From positions 124,001 to 188,000 of the forward strand of contig NZ_JNXE01000003.1 of assembly GCF_000716605.1 (NCBI RefSeq): a stretch of 64,000 bases of DNA, in the 5' to 3' direction. Both the position numbers and the translations under genes were made by a program. Position 1 is the first letter of the stretch; each line of letters starts with the position of its first letter. The notes under the pieces are model-generated. The model saw only the letters and a program-made list of their open reading frames with translations, searched no databases and was not told the origin of the DNA. Below are positions 36,066-44,454 of this stretch, piece by piece. This DNA comes from Streptomyces sp. NRRL F-525 (GTDB lineage: Bacteria > Actinomycetota > Actinomycetes > Streptomycetales > Streptomycetaceae).

Positions 36066-37583
36066 ATGAGCCCTGACGTCGACCTCACGGTCCCCCTCCC
36101 CGGCCGCCACGCCCTGCGCGAGTGGCTGCTCTCCCTGGACAGCCGTCTCTTCGAGGTGGCGGCGGAGCGGAAGTGGCCCGCGGCCCAGCCCGTGCTGCCG
36201 CGGCTGAGCCGGAGTGCCAATCACGGCGTGCTGTGGTTCGCGACGGCCGCGGCTGTGGCCGCCAGCCGTACGCCGCGGGCCCGCCGGGCCGCCGCCCGGG
36301 GCATCGCCTCCCTGTCCCTGGCCTCCCTCGCGATCAACACGATCGGCAAGCGGAGCGTGCGCCGTCACCGGCCCGCCCTGGACCCCGTCCCGCTGGGCCG
36401 GCAGCTGAAGCGGCAGCCGATCACCACCTCGTTCCCGTCCGGTCACGCGGCGTCGGCGGCGGCCTTCGCGACCGGGGTGGCCCTGGAGTCCCCGGCTTGG
36501 GGCGCGGTCGTGGCGCCGATCGCGCTGTCGGTCGCCGCGTCCCGCGTCTACACCGGTGTCCACTTCCCGAGCGACGTGGTGGCGGGTGCCGCGCTGGGCG
36601 CGTGCGCGGCGTTCGCGGTGCGCGGCATGGTGCCGACGCGCGGGCAGTTCGTGCCGCCGGCCCGCGGGCGCGCCGAGGTCCCGGCGCTGGAGGACGGCGA
36701 CGGCCTGGTCATGGTGGTCAACTCGGCCTCGGGCAGCGCCGACCGGGCGGACGCGCTGACGGACTTCCTGCCCGGCGCGGAGGTCGTCGCCTGCCAACCG
36801 GCCGACATACACGCCGAGTTGGAGAAGGCGGCGACCCGCGCCCGGGTCCTCGGGGTGTGCGGCGGCGACGGCACGGTCAACGCGGCGGCCGCGGTCGCCC
36901 TGCGCCACGACCTGCCCCTCGCCGTCCTCCCGGGCGGCACCCTCAACCACTTCGCCTACGACCTCGGCGTGGAGGGCCCGCGCGATCTGAGCAAGGCGAT
37001 CAGGCAGGGCGACGCCGTACGCGTGGACGTGGGCCGGTTCAGGTCCGGCGCCACCCGGGGCATCTTCCTCAACACCCTGAGCCTGGGCGTCTATCCGGAG
37101 CTGGTGCGCGAGCGGGAGCGCTGGGCGCCCCGGATCGGCGGCTGGCCCGCGGGGGTGCTCGCGGCGCTGTGGGTGCTGCGCGCGGACCGGCATCCGCTGG
37201 AGGCCGAACTGAACGGCCGCACCCGCCCGTTGTGGATGCTGTTCGCCGGCAACGGCACCTACCACCGCAAGGGGGTCGCCTCCGGCCGCCGCGTCGACCT
37301 GGCGGACGGGCGTCTCGACATCCGGATCGTGCACGGCGGCCGCAGGCCCGCCCTGCGCCTGCTCTCGGCGGCGCTCGCAGGCCCGTTCATGCGCTCCCCC
37401 GCCCACGCGGCGGCCCAGGTGCACCGCCTGCGCCTGAGTGGCCTCGCACCGGGCACGCTGCTCGCCTTCGACGGTGAAGTCACGGACGTGGAGGGCGAGT
37501 TGACGCTGGAGGAGCAGCCCGAGGCACTGACGGTGTACCGCCCGCTGACGGATTCCCTGATCACCCGTCAGTCCACATCGTAA
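36066..37583 (+). CDS. PAP2 phosphatase - diacylglycerol kinase fusion
   Basis: Bifunctional membrane enzyme of 505 residues. The N-terminal PAP2 domain (about 30-195) has all three motifs: KRSVRRHRP, SFPSGHAA and SRVYTGVHFPSDV. The C-terminal DAG/sphingosine kinase-like domain (about 215-495) has GVCGGDGTVNAA and LPGGTLNHFA. The two would respectively dephosphorylate and phosphorylate lipid substrates, suggesting lipid-phosphate recycling. ATG 36066 is set by the conserved N-terminus; the open frame upstream overlaps the histidine phosphatase and is not coding. Several hydrophobic segments lie within the PAP2 half. Confidence 0.92.
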   Translation: MSPDVDLTVPLPGRHALREWLLSLDSRLFEVAAERKWPAAQPVLPRLSRSANHGVLWFATAAAVAASRTPRARRAAARGIASLSLASLAINTIGKRSVRRHRPALDPVPLGRQLKRQPITTSFPSGHAASAAAFATGVALESPAWGAVVAPIALSVAASRVYTGVHFPSDVVAGAALGACAAFAVRGMVPTRGQFVPPARGRAEVPALEDGDGLVMVVNSASGSADRADALTDFLPGAEVVACQPADIHAELEKAATRARVLGVCGGDGTVNAAAAVALRHDLPLAVLPGGTLNHFAYDLGVEGPRDLSKAIRQGDAVRVDVGRFRSGATRGIFLNTLSLGVYPELVRERERWAPRIGGWPAGVLAALWVLRADRHPLEAELNGRTRPLWMLFAGNGTYHRKGVASGRRVDLADGRLDIRIVHGGRRPALRLLSAALAGPFMRSPAHAAAQVHRLRLSGLAPGTLLAFDGEVTDVEGELTLEEQPEALTVYRPLTDSLITRQSTS

Positions 37584-37661
37584 AACGCAGGTCTCATCAT
37601 CCGACATGCGCGCGTACCGTTCCTCCTACGCCGAAGAAGACGCGAAGGGGTAGGTAGAGCC

Positions 37662-38483
37662 ATGCCGAAGCCGCAGGAGACCGCCGTCTACACGCACGGG
37701 CACCACGAGTCCGTGCTCCGTTCGCACACCCAGCGGACCGCCGCCAACTCCGCGGCCTACCTGCTCGGTTCGCTCAAGCCGCACATGAAGATCCTGGACA
37801 TCGGCTGCGGTCCCGGCACCATCACCGCCGACCTGGCGGCGCTGGTCCCGGACGGCCATGTCACCGGTGTCGACCACGCGCCGGGCATCCTGGACCAGGC
37901 CCGGGCGACCGCGGACCGACGCGGCCTGACCAACGTCGACTTCGCGGTCGCCGACGTCCACGCGCTGGACTATCCGGACAACACGTTCTGCGTGGTCCAC
38001 GCCCATCAGGTGCTCCAGCACGTGGGCGATCCGGTGCAGGCGCTGCGGGAGATGATCCGGGTGACCAAGCCCGGCGGCTTCATCGCGGCCCGCGACGGGG
38101 ACTACGCGGTGATGACCTGGTACCCCCTGGTACCGGGGCTGGACGACTGGCTGGACCTGTACCGCCGGGTGGCCCGCGCCAACGGCGGCGAACCGGATGC
38201 CGGACGCCGTCTCAAATCGTGGGCACTGCGGGCGGGGCTGACGGACATCACGGCCACCTCCAGCACCTGGACGTTCCACACTCCGGACGAGCGGGCCTGG
38301 TGGAGCGGCCTGTGGGCGGACCGTACCGTCGCGTCCTCGTACGCCGGGGTCGCCACCGAGGGCGGCCACGCGACCACCGAGGAGCTCAACGCCGTAGCGG
38401 ACGCGTGGCGGGAGTGGGGACAGCAGGAGGACGGCTGGTTCGCCGTGCTGCACGGGGAGATCCTGGCCCGCAAGGACGTCTGA
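37662..38483 (+). CDS. class I SAM-dependent methyltransferase (UbiE-like)
   Basis: Methyltransferase of 273 residues. It opens TAVYTHGHHESVLRSH and continues with motif I KILDIGCGPGTITADLA, motif II VTGVDHAPGIL and FAVADVHALDYPDNTF; VTKPGGFIAARDGDY marks the fourth strand. A C-terminal helical part (about 160-273) contains WADRTVASSYAG. Small-molecule substrate, identity unknown. The gene lies 78 bp after the PAP2-kinase fusion on the same strand and 43 bp before the small membrane protein gene. Confidence 0.9.
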   Translation: MPKPQETAVYTHGHHESVLRSHTQRTAANSAAYLLGSLKPHMKILDIGCGPGTITADLAALVPDGHVTGVDHAPGILDQARATADRRGLTNVDFAVADVHALDYPDNTFCVVHAHQVLQHVGDPVQALREMIRVTKPGGFIAARDGDYAVMTWYPLVPGLDDWLDLYRRVARANGGEPDAGRRLKSWALRAGLTDITATSSTWTFHTPDERAWWSGLWADRTVASSYAGVATEGGHATTEELNAVADAWREWGQQEDGWFAVLHGEILARKDV

Positions 38484-38526
38484 TCCGCGGGATCGGGGGC
38501 ACTCGGGCGTCAGGAGGTAACACACT

Positions 38527-38697
38527 ATGGTTCCGATCCTGATCGTCCTACTGCTGGCGCTGGTCCTGTTCGGTGCCGGATTCGCTGTGAAGATCCTCTG
38601 GTGGGTGGCGCTGATCGTGCTCGCCGTATGGCTGCTCGGCTTCCTGGTGCGCGGCACCTCGGCCGGCGGCGGCAGGGGTCGTTGGTACCGCTGGTAA
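38527..38697 (+). CDS. 56-residue hydrophobic membrane protein
   Basis: Small ORF preceded by a strong AGGAGG eight bases before the ATG. The 56-residue product has two hydrophobic runs (VPILIVLLLALVLFGAGFAV and WWVALIVLAVWLLGFLV) and a basic Gly/Arg tail ending RWYRW. Small hydrophobic proteins of this kind are common in Streptomyces and usually lack a known function. A terminator-like hairpin starts 30 bp after its stop. The start signal and codon bias argue that it is real. Confidence 0.8.
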   Translation: MVPILIVLLLALVLFGAGFAVKILWWVALIVLAVWLLGFLVRGTSAGGGRGRWYRW

Positions 38698-38726
38698 CCG
38701 CACTTCCCCACAACCACACAGACGTC

Positions 38727-38762
38727 GAGCCGGCGTCACCCGAATCAGGGTGACGCCGGCTC
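38727..38762. terminator. strong bidirectional hairpin
   Basis: GAGCCGGCGTCACCC-GAATCA-GGGTGACGCCGGCTC, a perfect 15-bp stem with a 6-nt loop, between the convergent small membrane protein and transketolase genes. A U-rich tail is absent, as is common in Streptomyces. Confidence 0.88.
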
Positions 38763-38769
38763 TCGGCGT

Positions 38770-40617
38770 TCAGCGCACGATCGCCGTCTCCACCAGCAGC
38801 CGCCCGGCCGCCGCGATCGACTCCGCGTCGATCCCGGCCGCGTGCAGCTGCTCGGCCGGGCTCGCCGAGCCGGGCATGGTGCGGACGGCGAGCCGGACCA
38901 GGCGCGGCACCGGCCGGCCGTCGAAGAAGGCGTCCAGGACCGCGTCCCCGAGACCGCCCTCGGGGTGGTGGTCCTCGACGGTGAGCAGACAGCCGGTGTC
39001 CTCGGCGGCCTGGCGCAGGGTCTCGGCGTCGACGGGCTTGACCGAGTACAGGTCGATCACCCGCACCTGGATGCCCTCGCGGTCCAGCGCGTCGGCGGCG
39101 GCCAGCGCCTCGTGCACGGTCACCCCGGCGGCCACGACCGTCAGCCGGTCCCGGCTGGAGAACCGCAGCACCTTGCTGCCCCCGACCGGGAACTCCTCGT
39201 CGGAGCCGTACACGACCGGCCCGGCGCCCCGCGAGGTCCGCAGATAGCGCACCCCCTCCAGGCCGGCCATCGTGGCGACGAGCCGGGCCGTCTGGTTGGC
39301 GTCGCACGGATACAGCACCGTCGAACCGTGCACCGCGCGCATCATCGCCAGGTCTTCCAACCCCATCTGCGAGGGGCCGTCCTGCCCGATCGACACACCC
39401 GCGTGCGAGCCGACCAGGTTGATCCCCGCGCCGCTGACGGCGGCCATCCGGATGAAGTCGTACGCGCGCGTGAAGAACGCCGCGAACGTGGAGGCGTACG
39501 GCACCCAGCCGCGCGCCGCCAACCCGACGGCCGCGCCCACCAGTTGCTGCTCGGCGATATAGCACTCGAAGTAGCGGTCGGGGTGCTCCTTGGCGAAGAA
39601 CTCCGCGCGCGTGGAGTCCCCGACTTCTCCATCGAGTGCCACGACGTCCCCGCGGGCGGAGCCGAGCGCGGCGAGGGCCTGGCCGAAGGCGTCGCGGGTG
39701 GGGACGTCGTCACCCCGGTCGTAGCGCGGGAGTTCCAGGTGGTCGGCGCGTACGGAGTGCAACGCGCGGGCGTCCAGGGGTTCCCGCACCCGGACGCGGA
39801 GGTCGCGCAGGCCGCCGAGTTCTTCGACCGCCGCCTCCGCGTCCGGCAGCGGTTTGCCGTGCAGGCCCTCGCGGTCCTGGACGGAGGCGACGCCCTTGCC
39901 CTTGAGGGTGCGGGCGAGGATCACGGCCGGCTGACCGCTGATGGCCTCGGCCTCGCTGTAGGCGCGGTCGACGGCGTCCACGTCATGCCCGTCGACCTCC
40001 ACCGTGTGCCAGCCGAAGGCCCGGAACCGGCGGGCGTACGCGTCCAGGTCGTGCCCGTGCCGGGTCGGGCCGCGCTGCCCGAGCCGGTTGACGTCGACGA
40101 TCAGGGTGAGGTTGTCGAGGTGTTCGTACGCCGCGTGCTCGGCGGCCTCCCACACCGAGCCCTCGGCCAGCTCGCTGTCCCCGCACAGCACCCACACGCG
40201 GTACCCGGTGCGCTCAAGCCGCTTGCCGGACAGGGCGATGCCGACGCCGACGGGCAGTCCCTGGCCGAGCGAGCCGGTGGCGGTCTCGACCCACGGGAGC
40301 CGCTGCGGGGTGGGATGCCCTTCGAGACGGCTGTCCAGCATGCGGAAGGTGAGCAGTTCGGCGTCGTCCACGGCTCCTGCGGCCTTGTAGGCGGCGTAGA
40401 GCAGGGGTGAGGCGTGTCCCTTGGAGAGGACGAAGCGGTCGTTGCCGGGGTGGGCGGGGCGGTCGAAGTCGTAGTGGAGGTGGTGGGCGAGCAGGACCGC
40501 CATCAGGTCCGCGGCGGACATGGAGGACGTCGGGTGTCCGGAGCCCGCCGCGTCGGCGGCCCGCACACTGTCCACGCGCAGTTGCTGTCCGAGTTCGACG
40601 AGTTCACCGGTGTCCAT
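38770..40617 (-). CDS. transketolase (short, animal-like type)
   Basis: Thiamine diphosphate enzyme of the non-oxidative pentose phosphate pathway, 615 residues. The ThDP motif is VLCGDSELAEGSVWEAAEHAAYEHLDN-like (GDSELAEGS visible, with the later NRLGQ segment), and the pyrimidine domain carries YIAEQQLVGAAVGLA with the activating Glu. Typical bacterial Tkt proteins run about 660-700 residues; this length and the N-terminal LGQQLRVDSVRAADAAGSGHPTS arrangement match the shorter type seen in animals and some actinobacteria. ATG 40617 marks the conserved start. No transaldolase or other pentose-phosphate genes are adjacent. Confidence 0.9.
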   Translation of the reverse strand: MDTGELVELGQQLRVDSVRAADAAGSGHPTSSMSAADLMAVLLAHHLHYDFDRPAHPGNDRFVLSKGHASPLLYAAYKAAGAVDDAELLTFRMLDSRLEGHPTPQRLPWVETATGSLGQGLPVGVGIALSGKRLERTGYRVWVLCGDSELAEGSVWEAAEHAAYEHLDNLTLIVDVNRLGQRGPTRHGHDLDAYARRFRAFGWHTVEVDGHDVDAVDRAYSEAEAISGQPAVILARTLKGKGVASVQDREGLHGKPLPDAEAAVEELGGLRDLRVRVREPLDARALHSVRADHLELPRYDRGDDVPTRDAFGQALAALGSARGDVVALDGEVGDSTRAEFFAKEHPDRYFECYIAEQQLVGAAVGLAARGWVPYASTFAAFFTRAYDFIRMAAVSGAGINLVGSHAGVSIGQDGPSQMGLEDLAMMRAVHGSTVLYPCDANQTARLVATMAGLEGVRYLRTSRGAGPVVYGSDEEFPVGGSKVLRFSSRDRLTVVAAGVTVHEALAAADALDREGIQVRVIDLYSVKPVDAETLRQAAEDTGCLLTVEDHHPEGGLGDAVLDAFFDGRPVPRLVRLAVRTMPGSASPAEQLHAAGIDAESIAAAGRLLVETAIVR

Positions 40618-40753
40618 GGGGCTCCTTCGTGGGGGTGGTCCTGCGAGGCATTCCGCGTCCCCCTGAGCAGACCGCCCAAACACGTGCCGAACGCTCACCG
40701 GGATCGCCCGAAAGGATCACCAAGGCCCGTCCGCCCCAACTAGGCTCGTCCGT

Positions 40754-41101
40754 ATGGAGATTCTGGGAGCCACGCTGCGTATCTGCGTCGACGACCTGGA
40801 GACCGCCGTCCCCTTCTACGAACGGCTCGCGGGTGGCACCGCGCTCCGCTTCGAGCGCGGTGGGGTGTCGGTGGCCGCGGTCGGCTGTTTCCTGCTGATG
40901 AGCGGGCCTCCGGCGGAGCTGGAGGTGTTGCGCAAGGTGGCCGCCACCATCGCCGTCAAGGACGTCGACGAGACCCACGCGGTCCTCACCGAACTGGGCG
41001 CCCACATCGTCGCGGGCCCCATCGCCTCACCGGCGGGCCGCAACCTGATCGCGATGCATCCGGACGGCATGGTCTACGAGTACGTGGACCGACGGGCCTG
41101 A
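40754..41101 (+). CDS. VOC (glyoxalase/bleomycin-resistance) family protein
   Basis: Small protein of 115 residues made of two beta-alpha-beta-beta-beta units. It starts with the LRICVDDLETAVPFYERL helix typical of the superfamily and ends with NLIAMHPDGMVYEYVDR. Members bind a metal and perform isomerisation, ring cleavage or drug binding; the ligand here is unknown. It diverges from the transketolase gene and converges on the DUF5107 gene. Confidence 0.87.
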   Translation: MEILGATLRICVDDLETAVPFYERLAGGTALRFERGGVSVAAVGCFLLMSGPPAELEVLRKVAATIAVKDVDETHAVLTELGAHIVAGPIASPAGRNLIAMHPDGMVYEYVDRRA

Positions 41102-41124
41102 TCGGCGGCCGCCGGTCCGTCGGC

Positions 41125-43119
41125 TCAGGGCGTGTCGGGCCGCATCCTGAAGTCGTAGCGCGTCGGCAGTGGTTCGTCGGTGAGCCGGGACCACAGCCGG
41201 CCGATCGACTCCGCGCCCTCGCGCAGATCGGCGACCTCGAACCCCTCGTCGAAGACGGCCCACGCGTCGTCGCGCCGCCCTTCCGCGAGCAGCAACTCGG
41301 CCTGGAGCAACAGGAATCGGCCGCGTTCCCGGGTCCCGGGATGCAGCATCTCCCACACCGCCCGGGCATCGGCGGTCCGTCGCACCCGCAGCAGCGCCTC
41401 GACGGCCTCCCGCCCGAGCGCGGCCGTCGCGGCGGTCCACCGCTCCCCCGCGTCCCGCCGCTCCTGACACAGATCGGCGAAGGCCTCGTTGTACCGGTCC
41501 GCGGCCCGCCCGTGGTTCCCCGCCTCCTGATCCGCTACGGCCAGACAGCGCAGCAACGGCCAGAGGGACGGGGCGAGTTCGAGGGCCCGCTCCCAACTGC
41601 GCACCGCCTGCGCCCGGTCGCCGGCGTGCCACTGCGCGACGCCGAGGTGGTACTCGGTGAGCGGGGTCGCGGGCGCGGTCTCCAGCATGTCCCGCCAGTG
41701 CGAGGCGACCAGCGTCTCCCCAGGCGGCCGGACCCGGCGCGGCTCGGGCAGGACCCCGCTCCGCAGCAGCTCCACCCAGGGCGCCTGGGCCTCGCCGAGC
41801 GTGGACTCCTCGAAGGGCGTGCCGGGCAACTTCCAATCGGTACGCAGGACTTCGAGCGCGCCCCACCCGGAGCCGACCGCGAGGATCTCGCCAGGTTCGG
41901 TGTCGGCGTGCGGCTTCCAGGAGGCGTAGGCGGCGTCCAAGTCGGCGCGGGGCAGGGCGGTTTCGAGCCGCGCCTCGGCACCGTCCACGACGGTGGCCCA
42001 CTCCCCCGCCGCCTCGGCGTCCAGCGGCCCGTACGCCTCCAGCCAGGACACCTCGCTCTCCGGGTCCAGCCGTACATGCTCCAACTGCGTTCGCGCCAGG
42101 CCTGCTTGGATCTCGCAGTAGCCACCGGTCCCCGGTTCGGTGAGCCACTCCTGCCAGCGCCGGCCACCGCTGCCCGTTCCCCACACGAACAGTTTGCGCC
42201 CGCGCAGCACGTCGGTCGACGTCTGCACCAGCCCGTGCCCGTCCGCGTCGAGCGCGGCGATCCAGCGGCGCCGGCCGTCCGGCACCTCGTAGAAGTAGTC
42301 GGCGGCGTAAGGGCTGTTGAGGGGGTAGGACCGGTCCACTCCGTCGTACGAGGGCACGGGCACCCGGCCCAGCCGTCGCTCGTACCCGAAGTGCCAGGCC
42401 TCCTCCGCCGGTGCGAGGACCCGGCGTTCCTCCGGTACCGCGATGTTGGACCACCAGTAGGCGGGCGCGGGCCTCTCGTGCGGGTTGCGGACGCGGACGC
42501 CGACGTAGAGGAAGTCGGAGCCGTCCGGGAGCCAGAGGTCGACCTGGAAGGGGAGGTCGCGGAGGCGTTCCCACTCCCACAGGCGGAGCATCTCGCCGCC
42601 GTCGGGGGCGGGGACGCGAGCCGCATGGAGGGGTGCGCAGGAGAGGGTGGTGTGGCCGGTCGCGCCGATGTTCCACTCGATGCCGCCGGAGAACCAGGCA
42701 CCGTTGAGGGCGAAGTTCGCGGGCTGCAACACCGGGTTGCGGTACAGGAGTTCACGGTCGGTGGGCTTGTGGACGAGGGAGGCGATGCGGCCGCCGAGGG
42801 CGGGGAGCACGGTGGCGCGGAGCCGGTCGTTCTCGATCACGAGGGCGTCGATGCGGCGGGGTGCGCGGTCTCTGTCGTAGCCGTCCCGGACGCGGGTCGG
42901 CAGCAGGCTGCGGAGGGGTTCGTAGCCGACCTGGCGGGCCATGTCGCGCGGGAGGTCCTCGCGGTCGCGGTCGTCTATGCGGTGTTCCCCCACTGCCTGA
43001 AGGGCGTGGGAGGTGCCCCCACCGTCGAGCGGACGCAGTGGGGGCAGCGGGTTGTCGGGACCCAACTCCGCTGCGGGGAGCGTCAGTACCTCACGTCGGA
43101 TCGTCGTCACGATCACCAT
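41125..43119 (-). CDS. DUF5107 and TPR-repeat protein
   Basis: Protein of 664 residues. The N-terminal two-thirds matches the DUF5107 pattern (LPALGGRIASLVHK, FSGGIEWNIGATGHT, PAYWWSNIAVPE), a galactose-mutarotase-like beta-sandwich thought to handle sugars. The C-terminal third consists of helical TPR-like repeats (EYHLGVAQWHAGDRAQAVRSWERALELAP). There is no signal peptide. ATG 43119 (MVIVTTIRREV) is preferred to an in-frame start 18 codons upstream. It may act in carbohydrate metabolism; no sugar genes are adjacent. Confidence 0.86.
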   Translation of the reverse strand: MVIVTTIRREVLTLPAAELGPDNPLPPLRPLDGGGTSHALQAVGEHRIDDRDREDLPRDMARQVGYEPLRSLLPTRVRDGYDRDRAPRRIDALVIENDRLRATVLPALGGRIASLVHKPTDRELLYRNPVLQPANFALNGAWFSGGIEWNIGATGHTTLSCAPLHAARVPAPDGGEMLRLWEWERLRDLPFQVDLWLPDGSDFLYVGVRVRNPHERPAPAYWWSNIAVPEERRVLAPAEEAWHFGYERRLGRVPVPSYDGVDRSYPLNSPYAADYFYEVPDGRRRWIAALDADGHGLVQTSTDVLRGRKLFVWGTGSGGRRWQEWLTEPGTGGYCEIQAGLARTQLEHVRLDPESEVSWLEAYGPLDAEAAGEWATVVDGAEARLETALPRADLDAAYASWKPHADTEPGEILAVGSGWGALEVLRTDWKLPGTPFEESTLGEAQAPWVELLRSGVLPEPRRVRPPGETLVASHWRDMLETAPATPLTEYHLGVAQWHAGDRAQAVRSWERALELAPSLWPLLRCLAVADQEAGNHGRAADRYNEAFADLCQERRDAGERWTAATAALGREAVEALLRVRRTADARAVWEMLHPGTRERGRFLLLQAELLLAEGRRDDAWAVFDEGFEVADLREGAESIGRLWSRLTDEPLPTRYDFRMRPDTP

Positions 43120-43277
43120 GGAACCCGGCAACGGGTGCGGTGGCCAGGGGCATTGCCAGTCAGGATTCCGCAAAGACGGGGGCTCGCGGGGCGCGGGCGG
43201 AAAAATCCGCGTGCGGTCGCCGCCCGCCGACGTACAGTCGGCCGTTCGAGGACATGGACCGAGGAGTGGAACGGCTG

Positions 43278-43625
43278 ATGGGCGAGCAGCACACGTACCG
43301 GGTGATCGTCCGGGGCACCTGGGACGCGCTGACGGACGAGGCGCGGGAGCGGCTGCTCGGCGAGGCGGCGGAGCACGGGATGCTGAGCATGCGGTTCACC
43401 GAGGAGGGCTCGCTCAGTTACGAACCGGCGCCGCTCAAGCACTTCTCGTGGCGGTATGTGGTGGTCTCGGACGCGGCCGACGGCGACGAGATGGCGGCGG
43501 CGCTCGCGGAGGACCGCGCCGAGACCGCGTTGAAGGGCCTCGGCTACGGCTTCCGTGACCTGAAGTCGACGGTCACGGACCTCGACACGATGAAGGTCAA
43601 CCGGAAGCCAGCATCTCGGCGGTGA
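43278..43625 (+). CDS. DUF6204 family protein
   Basis: Streptomyces-conserved protein of 115 residues (GEQHTYRVIVRGTWDALTD at the N-terminus, DLKSTVTDLDTMKVNRK at the C-terminus), soluble and of unknown function. ATG 43278 is chosen because GAGGAG lies 11 bp upstream and the family begins with MGEQ-like; ATG 43254 would add MDRGVERL but lacks proper spacing. Its last 29 bp overlap the convergent GNAT gene. Confidence 0.85.
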   Translation: MGEQHTYRVIVRGTWDALTDEARERLLGEAAEHGMLSMRFTEEGSLSYEPAPLKHFSWRYVVVSDAADGDEMAAALAEDRAETALKGLGYGFRDLKSTVTDLDTMKVNRKPASRR

Positions 43626-44148
43626 TCGCCCAGCGCTCGTGGTCCCGCCACGCGCCGTCGATGTAGATCATGTTCGGCGAGAGGCCTTCGAGACGGAACC
43701 CGCAGCTGCGCGCGAGGCCGATCGACCCGGCGTTGCCGGGCTGCGCGTTGATCTCCAGCCGGTGCAGCCGCATCGGCCCGAAGGCATGCCTCACCACGAG
43801 GTTCATCCCCTCGCGCATCAGCCCGCGCCCGGCCGCGTGCGCGAAGGCGCCGTATCCCAGCGCTCCGCACTGGAACCCGCCCTCGACGATGTTGTTGATG
43901 TTGATGAACCCGGCGATGCCCCCGCCGTCCAGCTCGCAGACGAGGAACCCGGCCTTGGCCGGATCCTGGATCAGCCGCCGCGCGTAGGCGGTGTACGCGT
44001 CCCCGCTGGCCGGCGGGAACAGCCACGGCTGGTGCAGGTCCTTGCTCTCCCTGGCACGCGCGGTGAACTCGGCACCGTCCTCGTACGTGAAGTGGCGTAT
44101 GCCCACGCGGGGGCTCTCGGCAAGGTAGCGGGACTCGGTGTGCGGCAT
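43597..44148 (-). CDS. GNAT family N-acetyltransferase (RimJ/RimL-like)
   Basis: Acetyl-CoA-dependent acetyltransferase, 183 residues. The RimJ/L pattern is clear: VGIRHFTYEDGAEF at the start, GALGYGAFAHAAGRGLMREG as the acetyl-CoA motif A, and LEINAQPGNAGSIGLARSCGF as motif B. Probable substrates are N-terminal amines of proteins or small amines. It lies 20 bp downstream of the LapA-like gene on the same strand. Confidence 0.9.
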   Translation of the reverse strand: MPHTESRYLAESPRVGIRHFTYEDGAEFTARARESKDLHQPWLFPPASGDAYTAYARRLIQDPAKAGFLVCELDGGGIAGFININNIVEGGFQCGALGYGAFAHAAGRGLMREGMNLVVRHAFGPMRLHRLEINAQPGNAGSIGLARSCGFRLEGLSPNMIYIDGAWRDHERWAITAEMLASG

Positions 44149-44168
44149 CCCGTCACCTTAGTTCGGGG

Positions 44169-44411
44169 TCAGCGGCGCCGTCGCATGAAAACCCATCCGC
44201 ACAGGGCGCCGATGACCGCCGTGCCCAGCAGCGCCATCCACAGAGGCATGGTGACCTCGGGGATCAGCAGGCGGATCTTCGTGTCGCGGGTGTTCTCGAA
44301 GATGAAGATCAGGGCCAGGACGGCGAGCAGCAGAACCGTGATCCGGGCGGGCGTGAGCACGCGTTCCCGCTGGCCGGTCCTACCGCCGCTCTCGGTGGTC
44401 TTCGGGCTCAT
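44169..44411 (-). CDS. LapA-domain (DUF1049) membrane protein
   Basis: Small membrane protein of 80 residues. Two transmembrane segments (about 24-40 and 56-74) enclose the FENTRDTKIRLLIPEVTMPLW motif segment typical of LapA/DUF1049, followed by an RRRR tail. In E. coli LapA relates to lipopolysaccharide assembly; in Gram-positive bacteria the role is unknown. Same strand as the GNAT gene, 43 bp after the CocE gene. Confidence 0.85.
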   Translation of the reverse strand: MSPKTTESGGRTGQRERVLTPARITVLLLAVLALIFIFENTRDTKIRLLIPEVTMPLWMALLGTAVIGALCGWVFMRRRR

Positions 44412-44454
44412 GACTCCAGGGTGAGCCCGAATCGGCCATCACGCACGGTGAGAC

